This document shows positions 1 through 6,749 of a DNA stretch of 28,135 bases, in pieces (within the stretch, counting starts at the first letter, position 1; the number at the start of each line of letters is the position of its first letter). Location of the stretch: NCBI GenBank assembly GCA_002336105.1, contig DDEQ01000022.1:56933-85067 (forward strand), given 5' to 3'. The position numbers and the translations under genes are program-made. The DNA comes from Chthonomonas sp. UBA1950. Its GTDB lineage: Bacteria > Armatimonadota > Fimbriimonadia > Fimbriimonadales > Fimbriimonadaceae. Below the pieces are notes generated by a model. That model saw nothing but the letters and a program-made list of their open reading frames with translations. It made no database searches and was not told the DNA's origin.

Positions 1-2
1 TG

Positions 3-77
3 GTCCTAGTCATCGTAGGAAAAGGCACACGGGCTCCCGCCGCTTTGGGACAACCACACGAAGGAACTAACAAATGA
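3..77 (+). CDS. C-terminal end of an unidentified upstream gene (partial)
   Basis: Reading from base 3 gives 24 codons without a stop (beginning VLVIVGKGTRAP, ending EGTNK) and terminates at a TGA that overlaps the next gene's start as ATGA. That four-base overlap is the same coupling seen at several other junctions here, which is the main reason to think this frame is real. The fragment is too short to assign a family. The competing frame from base 2 also stays open until a TAA at 68-70 but is very rich in arginine and looks like a shadow. Confidence 0.4.
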   Translation, partial: VLVIVGKGTRAPAALGQPHEGTNK

Positions 78-919
78 TAACGATGACACGCCGAATCACT
101 TTTTCAAGCGGCCATCGATATTGGATACCGGATCTGACAGAAGAGGAAAATCGAACTATTTTTGGCCAATGGGCGTCAAAGTTCAACCACGGCCATAACT
201 ATGTGCTGAACGTCAAAGTCAGTGGGAAGATCGAACCGAGTTCAGGCATGATTGTCAACATCAAGCTGGTCGACGACATCCTCCGCGAGACCATTAAGCA
301 AGAGTTTGATCAAAAAAGCATCAACGACGAGATCGAGTGGTTTCGGTCAAGAAGCAGTTGCACCGAAAACATTCTTCTTTACATCAAAGATCGACTACTT
401 TCAAAAGACGCTTTGACCACTTTGCCAGTCCAACTTGAGGAACTACGCCTCGAAGAAACCCCGCTCCTCTGGGCGGAACTGAACCTCGCCACACACACCA
501 TGACGCTAACAAGAGTTTACGAATTCGCGGCGAGCCACAGGCTAAACGCACCGACCCTCTCTCATGAAGAAAACCTGCGCCTCTTTGGAAAGTGCAACAA
601 CCCAGCCGGACACGGGCACAACTACGTGCTAGAGGTCGCGGTGACAGGTGAACCCGATCCGGTAACTGGGATGATTGCGAACATTCTTGATATCGACGCT
701 GTGGTTGAAGATCACATTCTCAATGTGTTTGACCACAAGAATCTGAACGAAGATGTCGCAGTTCTCTCTGGAAAAGTCACTACTTCCGAAATCGTAGCGC
801 AGACAATCTTCGATCTTCTCGCAGAACAACTGGGAGAAAGCCTCGTTAGAGTTCGCCTACATGAAACTGCACGTAACATGTTCGAGGTTTCTGCCTCTTC
901 AAAGCTTCATACTATCTGA
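74..919 (+). CDS. tandem 6-pyruvoyl-tetrahydropterin synthase / 6-carboxytetrahydropterin synthase (QueD-like), two fused copies
   Basis: Two QueD/PTPS domains lie head to tail in 281 residues (about 1-137 and 143-281); a single-domain enzyme is usually about 120-150 residues. Family members convert 7,8-dihydroneopterin triphosphate to a tetrahydropterin for queuosine/deazapurine or biopterin synthesis. The second copy has the zinc histidines H155, H180 and H182, the catalytic C174 in FGKCNN, the D220-H221 pair and the pterin-anchoring E264. The first copy keeps the zinc set (H14, H39, H41) and E128, but has W33 where the Cys should be and Q80 where the catalytic His should be, so it is probably a non-catalytic or altered partner domain. 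The start is ATG at 74, with AAGGA at 60-64 upstream and an ATGA overlap with the preceding frame. No other queuosine gene is visible, so the exact pathway is open. Confidence 0.87.
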   Translation: MITMTRRITFSSGHRYWIPDLTEEENRTIFGQWASKFNHGHNYVLNVKVSGKIEPSSGMIVNIKLVDDILRETIKQEFDQKSINDEIEWFRSRSSCTENILLYIKDRLLSKDALTTLPVQLEELRLEETPLLWAELNLATHTMTLTRVYEFAASHRLNAPTLSHEENLRLFGKCNNPAGHGHNYVLEVAVTGEPDPVTGMIANILDIDAVVEDHILNVFDHKNLNEDVAVLSGKVTTSEIVAQTIFDLLAEQLGESLVRVRLHETARNMFEVSASSKLHTI

Positions 920-925
920 CAAGCT

Positions 926-1594
926 TTGAACATTCAGGATTTCGTTACAACTTGCTCCTCTTGGGGTTTGGCACTGTCTTCCGCGCAGATCGCCTCGTTC
1001 GAGGCTTTTCACGCTGCTCTGTATGAAGCGAACGAGGTAAAAAACCTCACTCGCGTGCCAGCTGAGGCTGCCTATAGCCGCCACTTTCTTGATTCGCTTT
1101 TGTATCAAGACCTGATCCCTCAGAACGCAAAGGTTCTCGACATCGGAACCGGACCCGGATTTCCTGCGTGGCCGCTTGCTTGCGCGCGTCCAGACTTGCA
1201 CCTGACAGCCGTCGACAGTAACGGAAAGATGCTGGATTTTCTCCGGTCTCAAGCCCTAATCAATTTGGAAGTCGTTCAGGTGCGAGTCGAGGAGTGGGGC
1301 ATTCGAGAAGCTTTTGACGTCGTTACGGGTCGAGCCGTTGCACCGTTGTCTGCCCAGCTAGAGATCTCCGCTACGCCAGCCAAAGTTGGCGGTTTAGTGT
1401 TACCCATGCGGACTCTTGCCGACGACCTAGACACCTTTGAGCCCGGGGTTCTTGGATTACAGTTGGAGGACGTCATTCAGCGTAACCTGCCCGGAGAGGA
1501 AGCAACAAGGCTCTTTCCCATTTATAGAAAAGTAAAGCCGACTTCGCAAAAATATCCGCGAAGGTGGGCCGAACTCAAACGAAAACCTCTTTAG
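926..1594 (+). CDS. rsmG: 16S rRNA (guanine527-N7)-methyltransferase RsmG
   Basis: RsmG (GidB) methylates N7 of G527 in the 530 loop of 16S rRNA using S-adenosylmethionine. The 222-residue protein has the family landmarks in order: NLTRV (40-44), RHFLDS (52-57), the SAM-binding loop LDIGTGPGFP (71-80), an acidic residue ending the next strand (AVDSN), and RAVAPL around 136-141. Length is normal. The start is a TTG seven bases after the preceding stop, with no good Shine-Dalgarno, consistent with co-transcription with the QueD-like gene. Its 3' end overlaps by four bases the convergent glycosyltransferase gene. In many genomes rsmG sits by the origin with parA/parB; that context is absent here. 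Confidence 0.93.
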   Translation: MNIQDFVTTCSSWGLALSSAQIASFEAFHAALYEANEVKNLTRVPAEAAYSRHFLDSLLYQDLIPQNAKVLDIGTGPGFPAWPLACARPDLHLTAVDSNGKMLDFLRSQALINLEVVQVRVEEWGIREAFDVVTGRAVAPLSAQLEISATPAKVGGLVLPMRTLADDLDTFEPGVLGLQLEDVIQRNLPGEEATRLFPIYRKVKPTSQKYPRRWAELKRKPL

Positions 1595-2619
1595 CCCTTG
1601 GAGCGAATCACCATGATCGCGACACCGCAAAGCATGGCAGCAAACAGACACATCACCCACATCGTCTGCTTAACGGTCAAACCGCGCCCCATCAAGGTGT
1701 GGTGCAGGTGCCGCTTATCCGCTTGCGTGATGGGCTGACCACTGAGTACGCGGCGTGTTATCACAAAGAACGCATCGAAAATCGGGATTCCGAACACAAG
1801 AAGCGGAATAACGATGGACACAGCCGCAGCGGTTTTTAGCGCACCCACGATACTGAGACAAGCTAAGGTGAATCCAAGGATGTACGCCCCGCCGGTACCC
1901 ATAAAAATCTTCGCCGGGTTATAGTTGTGCCTTAAGAATCCGATAGCCGCACCCGCAGTCGCCGCAGCAATGACAGCCACGCGGGGCTGACCACTGTAGG
2001 CAGCGATGATGGTCAGAGTGCCAGCGGAAATCGTTGCCATTCCCGAAGCAAGGCCGTCCACACCGTCAATCGTGTCCATCGTTTTGGTCACAACGAAAAT
2101 ATAGATCGCCGTTAACGGGATCGAGAAAATACCTAGATACAGGAAATCACCAGGATTACCGAGAGGGACCCCAACGCTTCCAATTTGTATTCTCCCTACA
2201 GAGCCGTAGAAGAATTGGATGGCAACGCCGGCCGCCAGTAACACAAGTGCCTGAATCTTTGCCTTGTACTGGTAAAGATCGTCTAACGCGCCGACGATCA
2301 CGAGTACCGCGCCGATAACCAGCATGCCGATGAGGTAGCTGGGAAAGGGCTGTGATTTCGGGTAAGCATACGGCAGAACAGTCAGGACAGCGACGAGCAG
2401 ACCGCCATAAATCGCAAGGCCACCCCATCTGGGAGTCGGGGTCTTATGAACTCTTCGGTCATCTGACTTTGGGTCATCAACCGCACCTTTCCTGATCGCC
2501 AAATTGCGAACGAGTGGTGTGAGAAACCAACTTACAACAAGCGCGATAAAGCCTGCGAGCAATGGTGCTCGAAATGGAGCCAGTGGACGATCCACTGCAG
2601 CTATCAAATCTAGAATCAA
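1591..2619 (-). CDS. polyprenyl-phosphate N-acetylhexosamine 1-phosphate transferase (WecA/TagO/MraY superfamily)
   Basis: This integral membrane enzyme of glycosyltransferase family 4 loads a sugar phosphate from a UDP-sugar onto undecaprenyl phosphate, starting cell-wall or surface polysaccharide synthesis. The 342 residues are almost all membrane segments. Family motifs are DDPKSDDRRVH (48-58), GALDD (110-114), MDTIDGVDGLA (181-191), NPAKIFMG (234-241) and the C-terminal basic HLHH of WecA/TagO enzymes, which separates it from MraY. The motif normally read as MGDxGS is MGTGGA here, so the aspartate corresponding to a key acidic residue of MraY is a threonine (T242). It overlaps the upstream dCMP deaminase gene by four bases (ATGA), so the two are probably one transcript. 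Confidence 0.85.
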   Translation of the reverse strand: MILDLIAAVDRPLAPFRAPLLAGFIALVVSWFLTPLVRNLAIRKGAVDDPKSDDRRVHKTPTPRWGGLAIYGGLLVAVLTVLPYAYPKSQPFPSYLIGMLVIGAVLVIVGALDDLYQYKAKIQALVLLAAGVAIQFFYGSVGRIQIGSVGVPLGNPGDFLYLGIFSIPLTAIYIFVVTKTMDTIDGVDGLASGMATISAGTLTIIAAYSGQPRVAVIAAATAGAAIGFLRHNYNPAKIFMGTGGAYILGFTLACLSIVGALKTAAAVSIVIPLLVFGIPIFDAFFVITRRVLSGQPITQADKRHLHHTLMGRGLTVKQTMWVMCLFAAMLCGVAIMVIRSKG

Positions 2620-3089
2620 CCTAACTCCACGGGAACTAAGCTTCCTTCCTGATAGCGCATAACCTCGATTTTGCCATCTCGAAAAAGTTCTTTCGAAAAC
2701 TCATCGGGATAGTCACCCTCGTAGATGACGCGCTCAATGCCAGCGTTAATAATCATCTTAGCGCACATGTTGCAAGGCTGGCAGGTGACATATATTGAAG
2801 CACCTTGGCAAGCAACACCGATCATTGCGGCTTGAAGAAGCGCATTCTGCTCCGCATGAAGGCTTCGAATGCAGTGTCCTGCACGCATGCAACCGCTTGG
2901 CCATTCCTCGTGAGGACCATTCTCTGGACAGTGAGGCAGTCCCATTGGGGCGCCATTGTAACCTGTCGCCAAAATTCTCTTATCACGAACAACTACCGCA
3001 CCGACCGAACGACGTTGACACGTCGCTCGTGTTGCGACCAAGTGCGCGATCTGCATGAAGTAGGCATCCCAACTGGGTCGCTCTGCCAT
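2616..3089 (-). CDS. deoxycytidylate (dCMP) deaminase, ComEB type
   Basis: A zinc-dependent cytidine/deoxycytidylate deaminase of 157 residues that would convert dCMP to dUMP for thymidylate synthesis. The zinc site is visible: the H78-A79-E80 catalytic motif in LHAEQNAL, and PCxxC as C106 and C109. The N-terminal part with SVGAVVVRDKRILATGYNGAP is typical of ComE operon protein 2/dCMP deaminases, and HCPEN (53-57) fits the extra Cys/His positions of that group. Its stop overlaps the start of the WecA-type gene. It is divergent from nadC with a gap of only 44 bases. A CATAAT hexamer lies seven bases before the ATG on this strand and no Shine-Dalgarno is seen. Confidence 0.87.
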   Translation of the reverse strand: MAERPSWDAYFMQIAHLVATRATCQRRSVGAVVVRDKRILATGYNGAPMGLPHCPENGPHEEWPSGCMRAGHCIRSLHAEQNALLQAAMIGVACQGASIYVTCQPCNMCAKMIINAGIERVIYEGDYPDEFSKELFRDGKIEVMRYQEGSLVPVELG

Positions 3090-3096
3090 TCCAATG

Positions 3097-3102
3097 ATTA
3101 TG
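3097..3102 (-). promoter_or_regulatory. candidate -10 element (CATAAT) of the dCMP deaminase gene
   Basis: On the minus strand this reads CATAAT, five of six matches to TATAAT, seven bases before the ATG. Initiation at the usual distance would give an mRNA starting at or next to the start codon. I see no convincing -35. Confidence 0.35.
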
Positions 3103-3133
3103 ACGAATCAGAACTGGGTTCGCGTTACCGATT

Positions 3134-4006
3134 ATGGGTACCCTTCGTCGCATGAGTCTTTGGCGACAGCCCGAGCCCCAAAGTTGGTGGCAGATTGTAG
3201 AAGACACGCTGATGGAAGACATCGGGAGTGGCGATGTTTCTGGCGGCGTGATTGACGAAGATCAAACCATCAATTGGGCGATTGAGGCGCAAGGCGAAGG
3301 TGTTTTGTGCGGCGCAGGGATCGTTGAGTTTCTTCTCATGCCGCAGCCTGGCGACCCTAGCGAGAGCTTTATCGAGTCGCTCATTGACGACGGCTCATCG
3401 GTTAGCCGTGGCGATATCGTAGCGCGCGGACGACTTGTCACGCGTCGGGCCCTTCAGGTCGAGCGCACGGCCCTCAACTTTTTGATGTTGCTTAGCGGCG
3501 TGTCGACATTGACATCACAATTTGTCAAACGCGTCGATGGCACCAAAGCGAAAATTGTTGACACCAGAAAAACTGTCCCTATGCTGAGAAGCCTGCAAAA
3601 GTATGCAGTTCGTTGTGGTGGCGGGCACAACCACCGAATGGGACTGTACGACGGTGCGATGCTCAAAGACAATCACATTGCCGCTTCAGGGTCAATCACC
3701 GAAGCAGTGAACCGGTTCAGGCAATATGCGTCACACATGACGAAACTTGAAATAGAATGTGAGACACTCGACCAAGTTGAAGAAGCAGTACGCGCGGGTA
3801 CAGATATCATTCTGTTGGACAACATGGACCCTTTCGATATGCGGGAAGCGGTAAAAAGAGTAAGCGGAAAATGCATTCTTGAGGCCAGTGGCGGAATAGA
3901 CCTTGACACGGTTAGGGCGGTCGCACAAACAGGTGTTGACCTTATCTCGGTCGGGGCGCTCACTCACTCATCTGTTTCTGTTCCGTTCCATATGGAGTTT
4001 GAATGA
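3134..4006 (+). CDS. nadC: nicotinate-nucleotide pyrophosphorylase (carboxylating), quinolinate phosphoribosyltransferase
   Basis: NadC joins quinolinate to PRPP, releasing CO2 and giving nicotinate mononucleotide in de novo NAD synthesis. Landmarks are LMEDIGSGD (26-34), VERTALNFL (109-117), VDTRKT (142-147), the quinolinate/PRPP site GGHNHRMGLYDGAMLKDNH (163-181), and late TIM-barrel motifs LEASGGI and ISVGALTHS. Length 290 is normal. The start is uncertain: ATG at 3134 gives six extra residues, while ATG at 3152 (MSLWRQP) is preceded by a TANNNT hexamer (TACCCT, 3139-3144) seven bases upstream, the arrangement common in this window. It overlaps birA by four bases. No nadA or nadB is present here. 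Confidence 0.94.
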   Translation: MGTLRRMSLWRQPEPQSWWQIVEDTLMEDIGSGDVSGGVIDEDQTINWAIEAQGEGVLCGAGIVEFLLMPQPGDPSESFIESLIDDGSSVSRGDIVARGRLVTRRALQVERTALNFLMLLSGVSTLTSQFVKRVDGTKAKIVDTRKTVPMLRSLQKYAVRCGGGHNHRMGLYDGAMLKDNHIAASGSITEAVNRFRQYASHMTKLEIECETLDQVEEAVRAGTDIILLDNMDPFDMREAVKRVSGKCILEASGGIDLDTVRAVAQTGVDLISVGALTHSSVSVPFHMEFE

Positions 4007-4731
4007 AGTCGCCAATATCTGCTGAACACGACTGGATCGTTGTTGATCAAGTTGAATCGACCCAAAAGGTCGCTGCCGAGTACCTAAAGAGCGGGAAATC
4101 AGGAGGTGCCATTCTGGCACTCCATCAGCACTCCGGGGTCGGTCGCTTCTCTAGACCTTGGTTTAGCGAGCGAGGCGAATCACTCACTGTTTCCTTTATT
4201 TTTCGAGATTACGCAGATCACCCGAAGCCCTATCTCATTAGCATGGCGCTTGCCACAGCCGCAGCTGGAGTTTTGCATACCGAACTCCAATGGCCTAACG
4301 ATCTGGTCATTGGCACTAAAAAAGTGGCCGGTGTTTTGGCTGAACTACTGACCGACAAAGATGGCCGGCGAGTTCCCGTTGTTGGAATCGGGGTCAACCT
4401 CAATCAGGAAGTCTTTCCAGATGCCATTGCGGACCGTGCTACCAGTTTGAAGATCGCACACGGACAAACCTACGAAGCCCAGACTGTGGCCAAACAGATC
4501 GTCGACCGTATCAAGTCTTTGCCCGAACCCGACCATTGGAGCGATATTTTGCCAGTTTGGAGTCTGTTTGACAAAACACAAACTAAACGGTATTTGCTGC
4601 CCTCCGGTGAACTCGCCATTGGACTGGGGATTGGCTCCGAAGGACAGCTATTCTGCTCTGTCGACGGCGAATCTAGGTTCGTGCTGGCGGGTGAGGCTCT
4701 GTTTGGAACCGCCTACTCGGATTTATCCTGA
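4003..4731 (+). CDS. birA: biotin--[acetyl-CoA-carboxylase] ligase, catalytic domain only
   Basis: This enzyme activates biotin with ATP and attaches it to the lysine of biotin carboxyl carrier proteins. It has 242 residues and no N-terminal DNA-binding domain, so it is a monofunctional class I ligase and not a repressor. Motifs are VESTQ (17-21), the biotinyl-AMP loop SGVGRFSRPW (44-53, usually GRGRxGRxW), QWPNDL (96-101), KKVAGVLAE (106-114) and GIGVNLN (128-134), followed by a small C-terminal barrel. Two motif positions deviate from the common form: an Arg in the loop is V46 and the Lys of KWPND is Q96, but the KVAG lysine is kept. ATGA overlap indicates co-translation with nadC. Confidence 0.9.
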   Translation: MKSPISAEHDWIVVDQVESTQKVAAEYLKSGKSGGAILALHQHSGVGRFSRPWFSERGESLTVSFIFRDYADHPKPYLISMALATAAAGVLHTELQWPNDLVIGTKKVAGVLAELLTDKDGRRVPVVGIGVNLNQEVFPDAIADRATSLKIAHGQTYEAQTVAKQIVDRIKSLPEPDHWSDILPVWSLFDKTQTKRYLLPSGELAIGLGIGSEGQLFCSVDGESRFVLAGEALFGTAYSDLS

Positions 4732-4877
4732 AGCCTTTTCGGTAGTGATTCTGCCTTCTTCCAAGCTTCGGTGAGCTTCTTTCGCGTGGCTTCGTCTTGC
4801 AAAAGCCTCCTAATCGCGATTGCCGAAGCCAATACTCCAACTGCGCTGGCAAAAACTATAACTGCTCGTTTATTCAT
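4713..4877 (-). CDS. small single-pass membrane protein, 54 residues
   Basis: A short frame on the minus strand starts at an ATG (4877-4875) preceded by AGGGTG with about eight bases of spacing, a reasonable Shine-Dalgarno. It encodes MNKR, then a hydrophobic stretch (AVIVFASAVGVLASAIAI, residues 5-22), then a highly charged lysine/glutamate-rich tail ending LPKRLQDKSE. This is a believable layout: positive-inside N-terminus, one transmembrane helix, amphipathic cytosolic or periplasmic tail. The last 19 bases overlap the convergent 3' end of birA. It faces away from the 589-residue gene, so the inverted repeat at 4936-4965 sits between the two. I do not recognise a family, and no homology can be tested here. 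Confidence 0.55.
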   Translation of the reverse strand: MNKRAVIVFASAVGVLASAIAIRRLLQDEATRKKLTEAWKKAESLPKRLQDKSE

Positions 4878-4935
4878 TCGTTCGACACCCTAACTTTTTC
4901 TTGTCTACGGTTTTACCAAGGTCATCTAATTAGGT

Positions 4936-4965
4936 TCTAGTAGAAAACCGATAACTTCTACTAGA
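4936..4965. promoter_or_regulatory. perfect 10-10-10 inverted repeat made of two TCTANTAGA elements (operator-like)
   Basis: TCTAGTAGAA at 4936-4945 and TTCTACTAGA at 4956-4965 are exact reverse complements separated by ten bases. Each arm also contains a self-palindrome, TCTA-N-TAGA (4936-4944 and 4957-4965), so the site can be read as two dimer-binding elements whose centres are 21 bases apart, two turns of DNA. It ends 14 bases before the ATG of the 589-residue gene and overlaps the probable promoter. The divergent small gene starts 59 bases to the left. Reading it as a repressor site is an inference; a hairpin in RNA is possible but no T-run follows. Confidence 0.6.
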
Positions 4966-4969
4966 GAAA

Positions 4970-4975
4970 TATACT
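4970..4975 (+). promoter_or_regulatory. candidate -10 element (TATACT) close to the start codon
   Basis: TATACT matches five of six bases of TATAAT and ends four bases before the ATG at 4980. Transcription from it would begin at or inside the start codon, so the mRNA would be leaderless. No Shine-Dalgarno is present. The double inverted repeat ends four bases upstream of it, which would let a bound protein block RNA polymerase. Confidence 0.4.
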
Positions 4976-4979
4976 TCGA

Positions 4980-6749
4980 ATGAGTTCGACTGCCGCGTCA
5001 TCCAACCAAAACAGCGAGTGGAGTAATCAAGGACTAGAATCCACTATTTTTGGCGGCACACCCACAGCCAATGAGTGTGTTCAGGATCTTCGCGTGCGAC
5101 TTCCGCTGTTGTGGTTTGAAACTAATCGCAAAGAGCTTACTAAGCTTCAAATTCGAAGGTATCAGATTCTGCTACGCGCTGCGAGCGAAAACCTTGATGC
5201 TCTTGCTTCGAAGTCGATTCTTCCAAGCCTCGCTCATGATGAGATTCAGACCCTCAGATCTGGAATTTCGATGACCATGTCGTTTGGGCTGATTGGGGGT
5301 TCGTCGAGTCAATGGACCGAGGCAATGCTGGAGCATGTCGATACCGAGGTCGTCGAGATTTGGTCCGAGAGGGGTGAGTTCAAAAGAGAACTCGCAGGAG
5401 CCACCCGGCTGTTGGAGCCGACGTTTGCCCACGACTTTCGAGACATCATCAAGGATCTAGAAAGCGCACTTTCAAGCGAAAACTCTGATCGGCTCCTTGT
5501 GCTCCGAGAATGTCGTCAAGGCCTCCAGTCGCTCGTTTTAGAGCTTAGCGAATCAACTCCTGCTGCCATGCTGTTTGCTCAAGGTTGGATTGCTTGGTAC
5601 ATGAATCGCGCAGCCCCAGATCTACTTGGAATATTCGACGCTTCCATTCGCCGAGCGGGAGGTTTCCCATCCATCACCTCGCATTTCGCCTCCAGATTGA
5701 TGGCGGACATTCTGTTCGAGCGTGAGGATTACGGCGAGGCTTTCCATATTGGAAGCCAGAGCCTAAAGTCAAAACCATCTGCGTCAGCCTATCTAGAACT
5801 TGCGAAGTTAGCCCTATTTGCAAATCGAGATCAAGATGCGCTTAAGCTCATTGGAGCCGCTCTCGAAGTCCGACCCTACTACGCCATAAACGTTCTGGCA
5901 GACGAAAGATTCTGCGTGTTTGGCGATGAGCTTCTGAAGTGCATTGCTGCAACACAACTAAAAACTCGACAAATCGCTGCCTTTGCGATGACTCAATTCC
6001 AGGCAAAAGCAAAAGTTGTGGCTGAGGCGATGAACGTTGCCGAAAAGGAAAGCAAGGTTTCCAGAGACTTCTCTCTTGAGTTTGACGAGCACAAAATTGC
6101 GAAGGCAGACGTGATCGTGGGCTCCTTCTTCGCTCAGATTGCCTCAGAAGCTGCACGAGGCATCTACAAGAAGGCTGGCGATGTACTGACAAGAGAACGC
6201 AATGACCGAGAAGCCCGACTAAACAACGTGAAGCGTTTGATGGAGGAATGCTGGGATAAGCGTCAGCGTGCCGTCGCCATTGCCAAAGAGGGTGAGATCG
6301 CGAGATCGAAGTCAGCAAACGTTGCCATCGTTGCTTCAGACCAAGAAGGCGAGCGAATTCAGAAAGGATGCTTTACGAGTCTGTTTAGTGGTTGCGGGTT
6401 TTTCGCTTTGTACGTGATCGGCGCAACCGCCTTGAGCATTAAAGGCATCATGCTGGACTTGTTCACGCCGGTGGGGTTCTTGTTCCTTGCCGTGGCAATT
6501 TCGCCCGCGGCAGTATGCATCATCTTGCAGATCGCCTACGGCATCCGGCGTATGGCGGTCGAGGCAGAAGTCTCAGGTGTCCTCCGAGGCATTCAGAATG
6601 TTTACGACACAGCTGTCGCAGAAGCAGACGCGATCTATAAGAAAGAGATCGCTCAGCTTAAGGAAGCGCTAGAAGCGGCAGAATCTTCGATCGAGAAGGT
6701 TAATCAGGCCCTCTCGATCCTCAAAGAAGAAGTCGCGAAAGCTGCCTAA
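4980..6749 (+). CDS. large cytoplasmic TPR-like / coiled-coil protein with a two-helix membrane anchor, unknown function
   Basis: I do not recognise this 589-residue protein. The N-terminal part (about 1-190) is helical and charged. Residues about 195-310 look like TPR helices (AMLFAQGWIAWYMNR, LMADILFEREDYGEAF, AYLELAKLALFANRDQDAL), and the stretch around 295-315 (YYAINVLADERF) resembles the end-of-group cap found after some bacterial TPR arrays. A long charged coiled coil (about 335-450) follows, then two hydrophobic segments at about 453-477 and 483-510, then a second coiled coil to the end. Both ends would face the cytoplasm, forming a membrane-anchored scaffold. It stands alone behind an operator-like repeat and overlaps the convergent regulator gene by four bases. 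Confidence 0.75.
   Translation: MSSTAASSNQNSEWSNQGLESTIFGGTPTANECVQDLRVRLPLLWFETNRKELTKLQIRRYQILLRAASENLDALASKSILPSLAHDEIQTLRSGISMTMSFGLIGGSSSQWTEAMLEHVDTEVVEIWSERGEFKRELAGATRLLEPTFAHDFRDIIKDLESALSSENSDRLLVLRECRQGLQSLVLELSESTPAAMLFAQGWIAWYMNRAAPDLLGIFDASIRRAGGFPSITSHFASRLMADILFEREDYGEAFHIGSQSLKSKPSASAYLELAKLALFANRDQDALKLIGAALEVRPYYAINVLADERFCVFGDELLKCIAATQLKTRQIAAFAMTQFQAKAKVVAEAMNVAEKESKVSRDFSLEFDEHKIAKADVIVGSFFAQIASEAARGIYKKAGDVLTRERNDREARLNNVKRLMEECWDKRQRAVAIAKEGEIARSKSANVAIVASDQEGERIQKGCFTSLFSGCGFFALYVIGATALSIKGIMLDLFTPVGFLFLAVAISPAAVCIILQIAYGIRRMAVEAEVSGVLRGIQNVYDTAVAEADAIYKKEIAQLKEALEAAESSIEKVNQALSILKEEVAKAA

Noticed and set aside
899..1252. 117-codon minus-strand frame across the start of rsmG
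   Set aside because: It covers an unambiguous rsmG including its SAM-binding motif on the other strand.
4926..4933. CTAATTAG eight-base palindrome
   Set aside because: Short and AT-rich, common by chance; the neighbouring 30-base repeat is the stronger signal.
5848..6318. 156-codon minus-strand frame inside the 589-residue gene
   Set aside because: Rich in Arg, Ser, Leu and Gln, as expected from the complement of an alanine/glutamate-rich coding strand; no sensible protein features.
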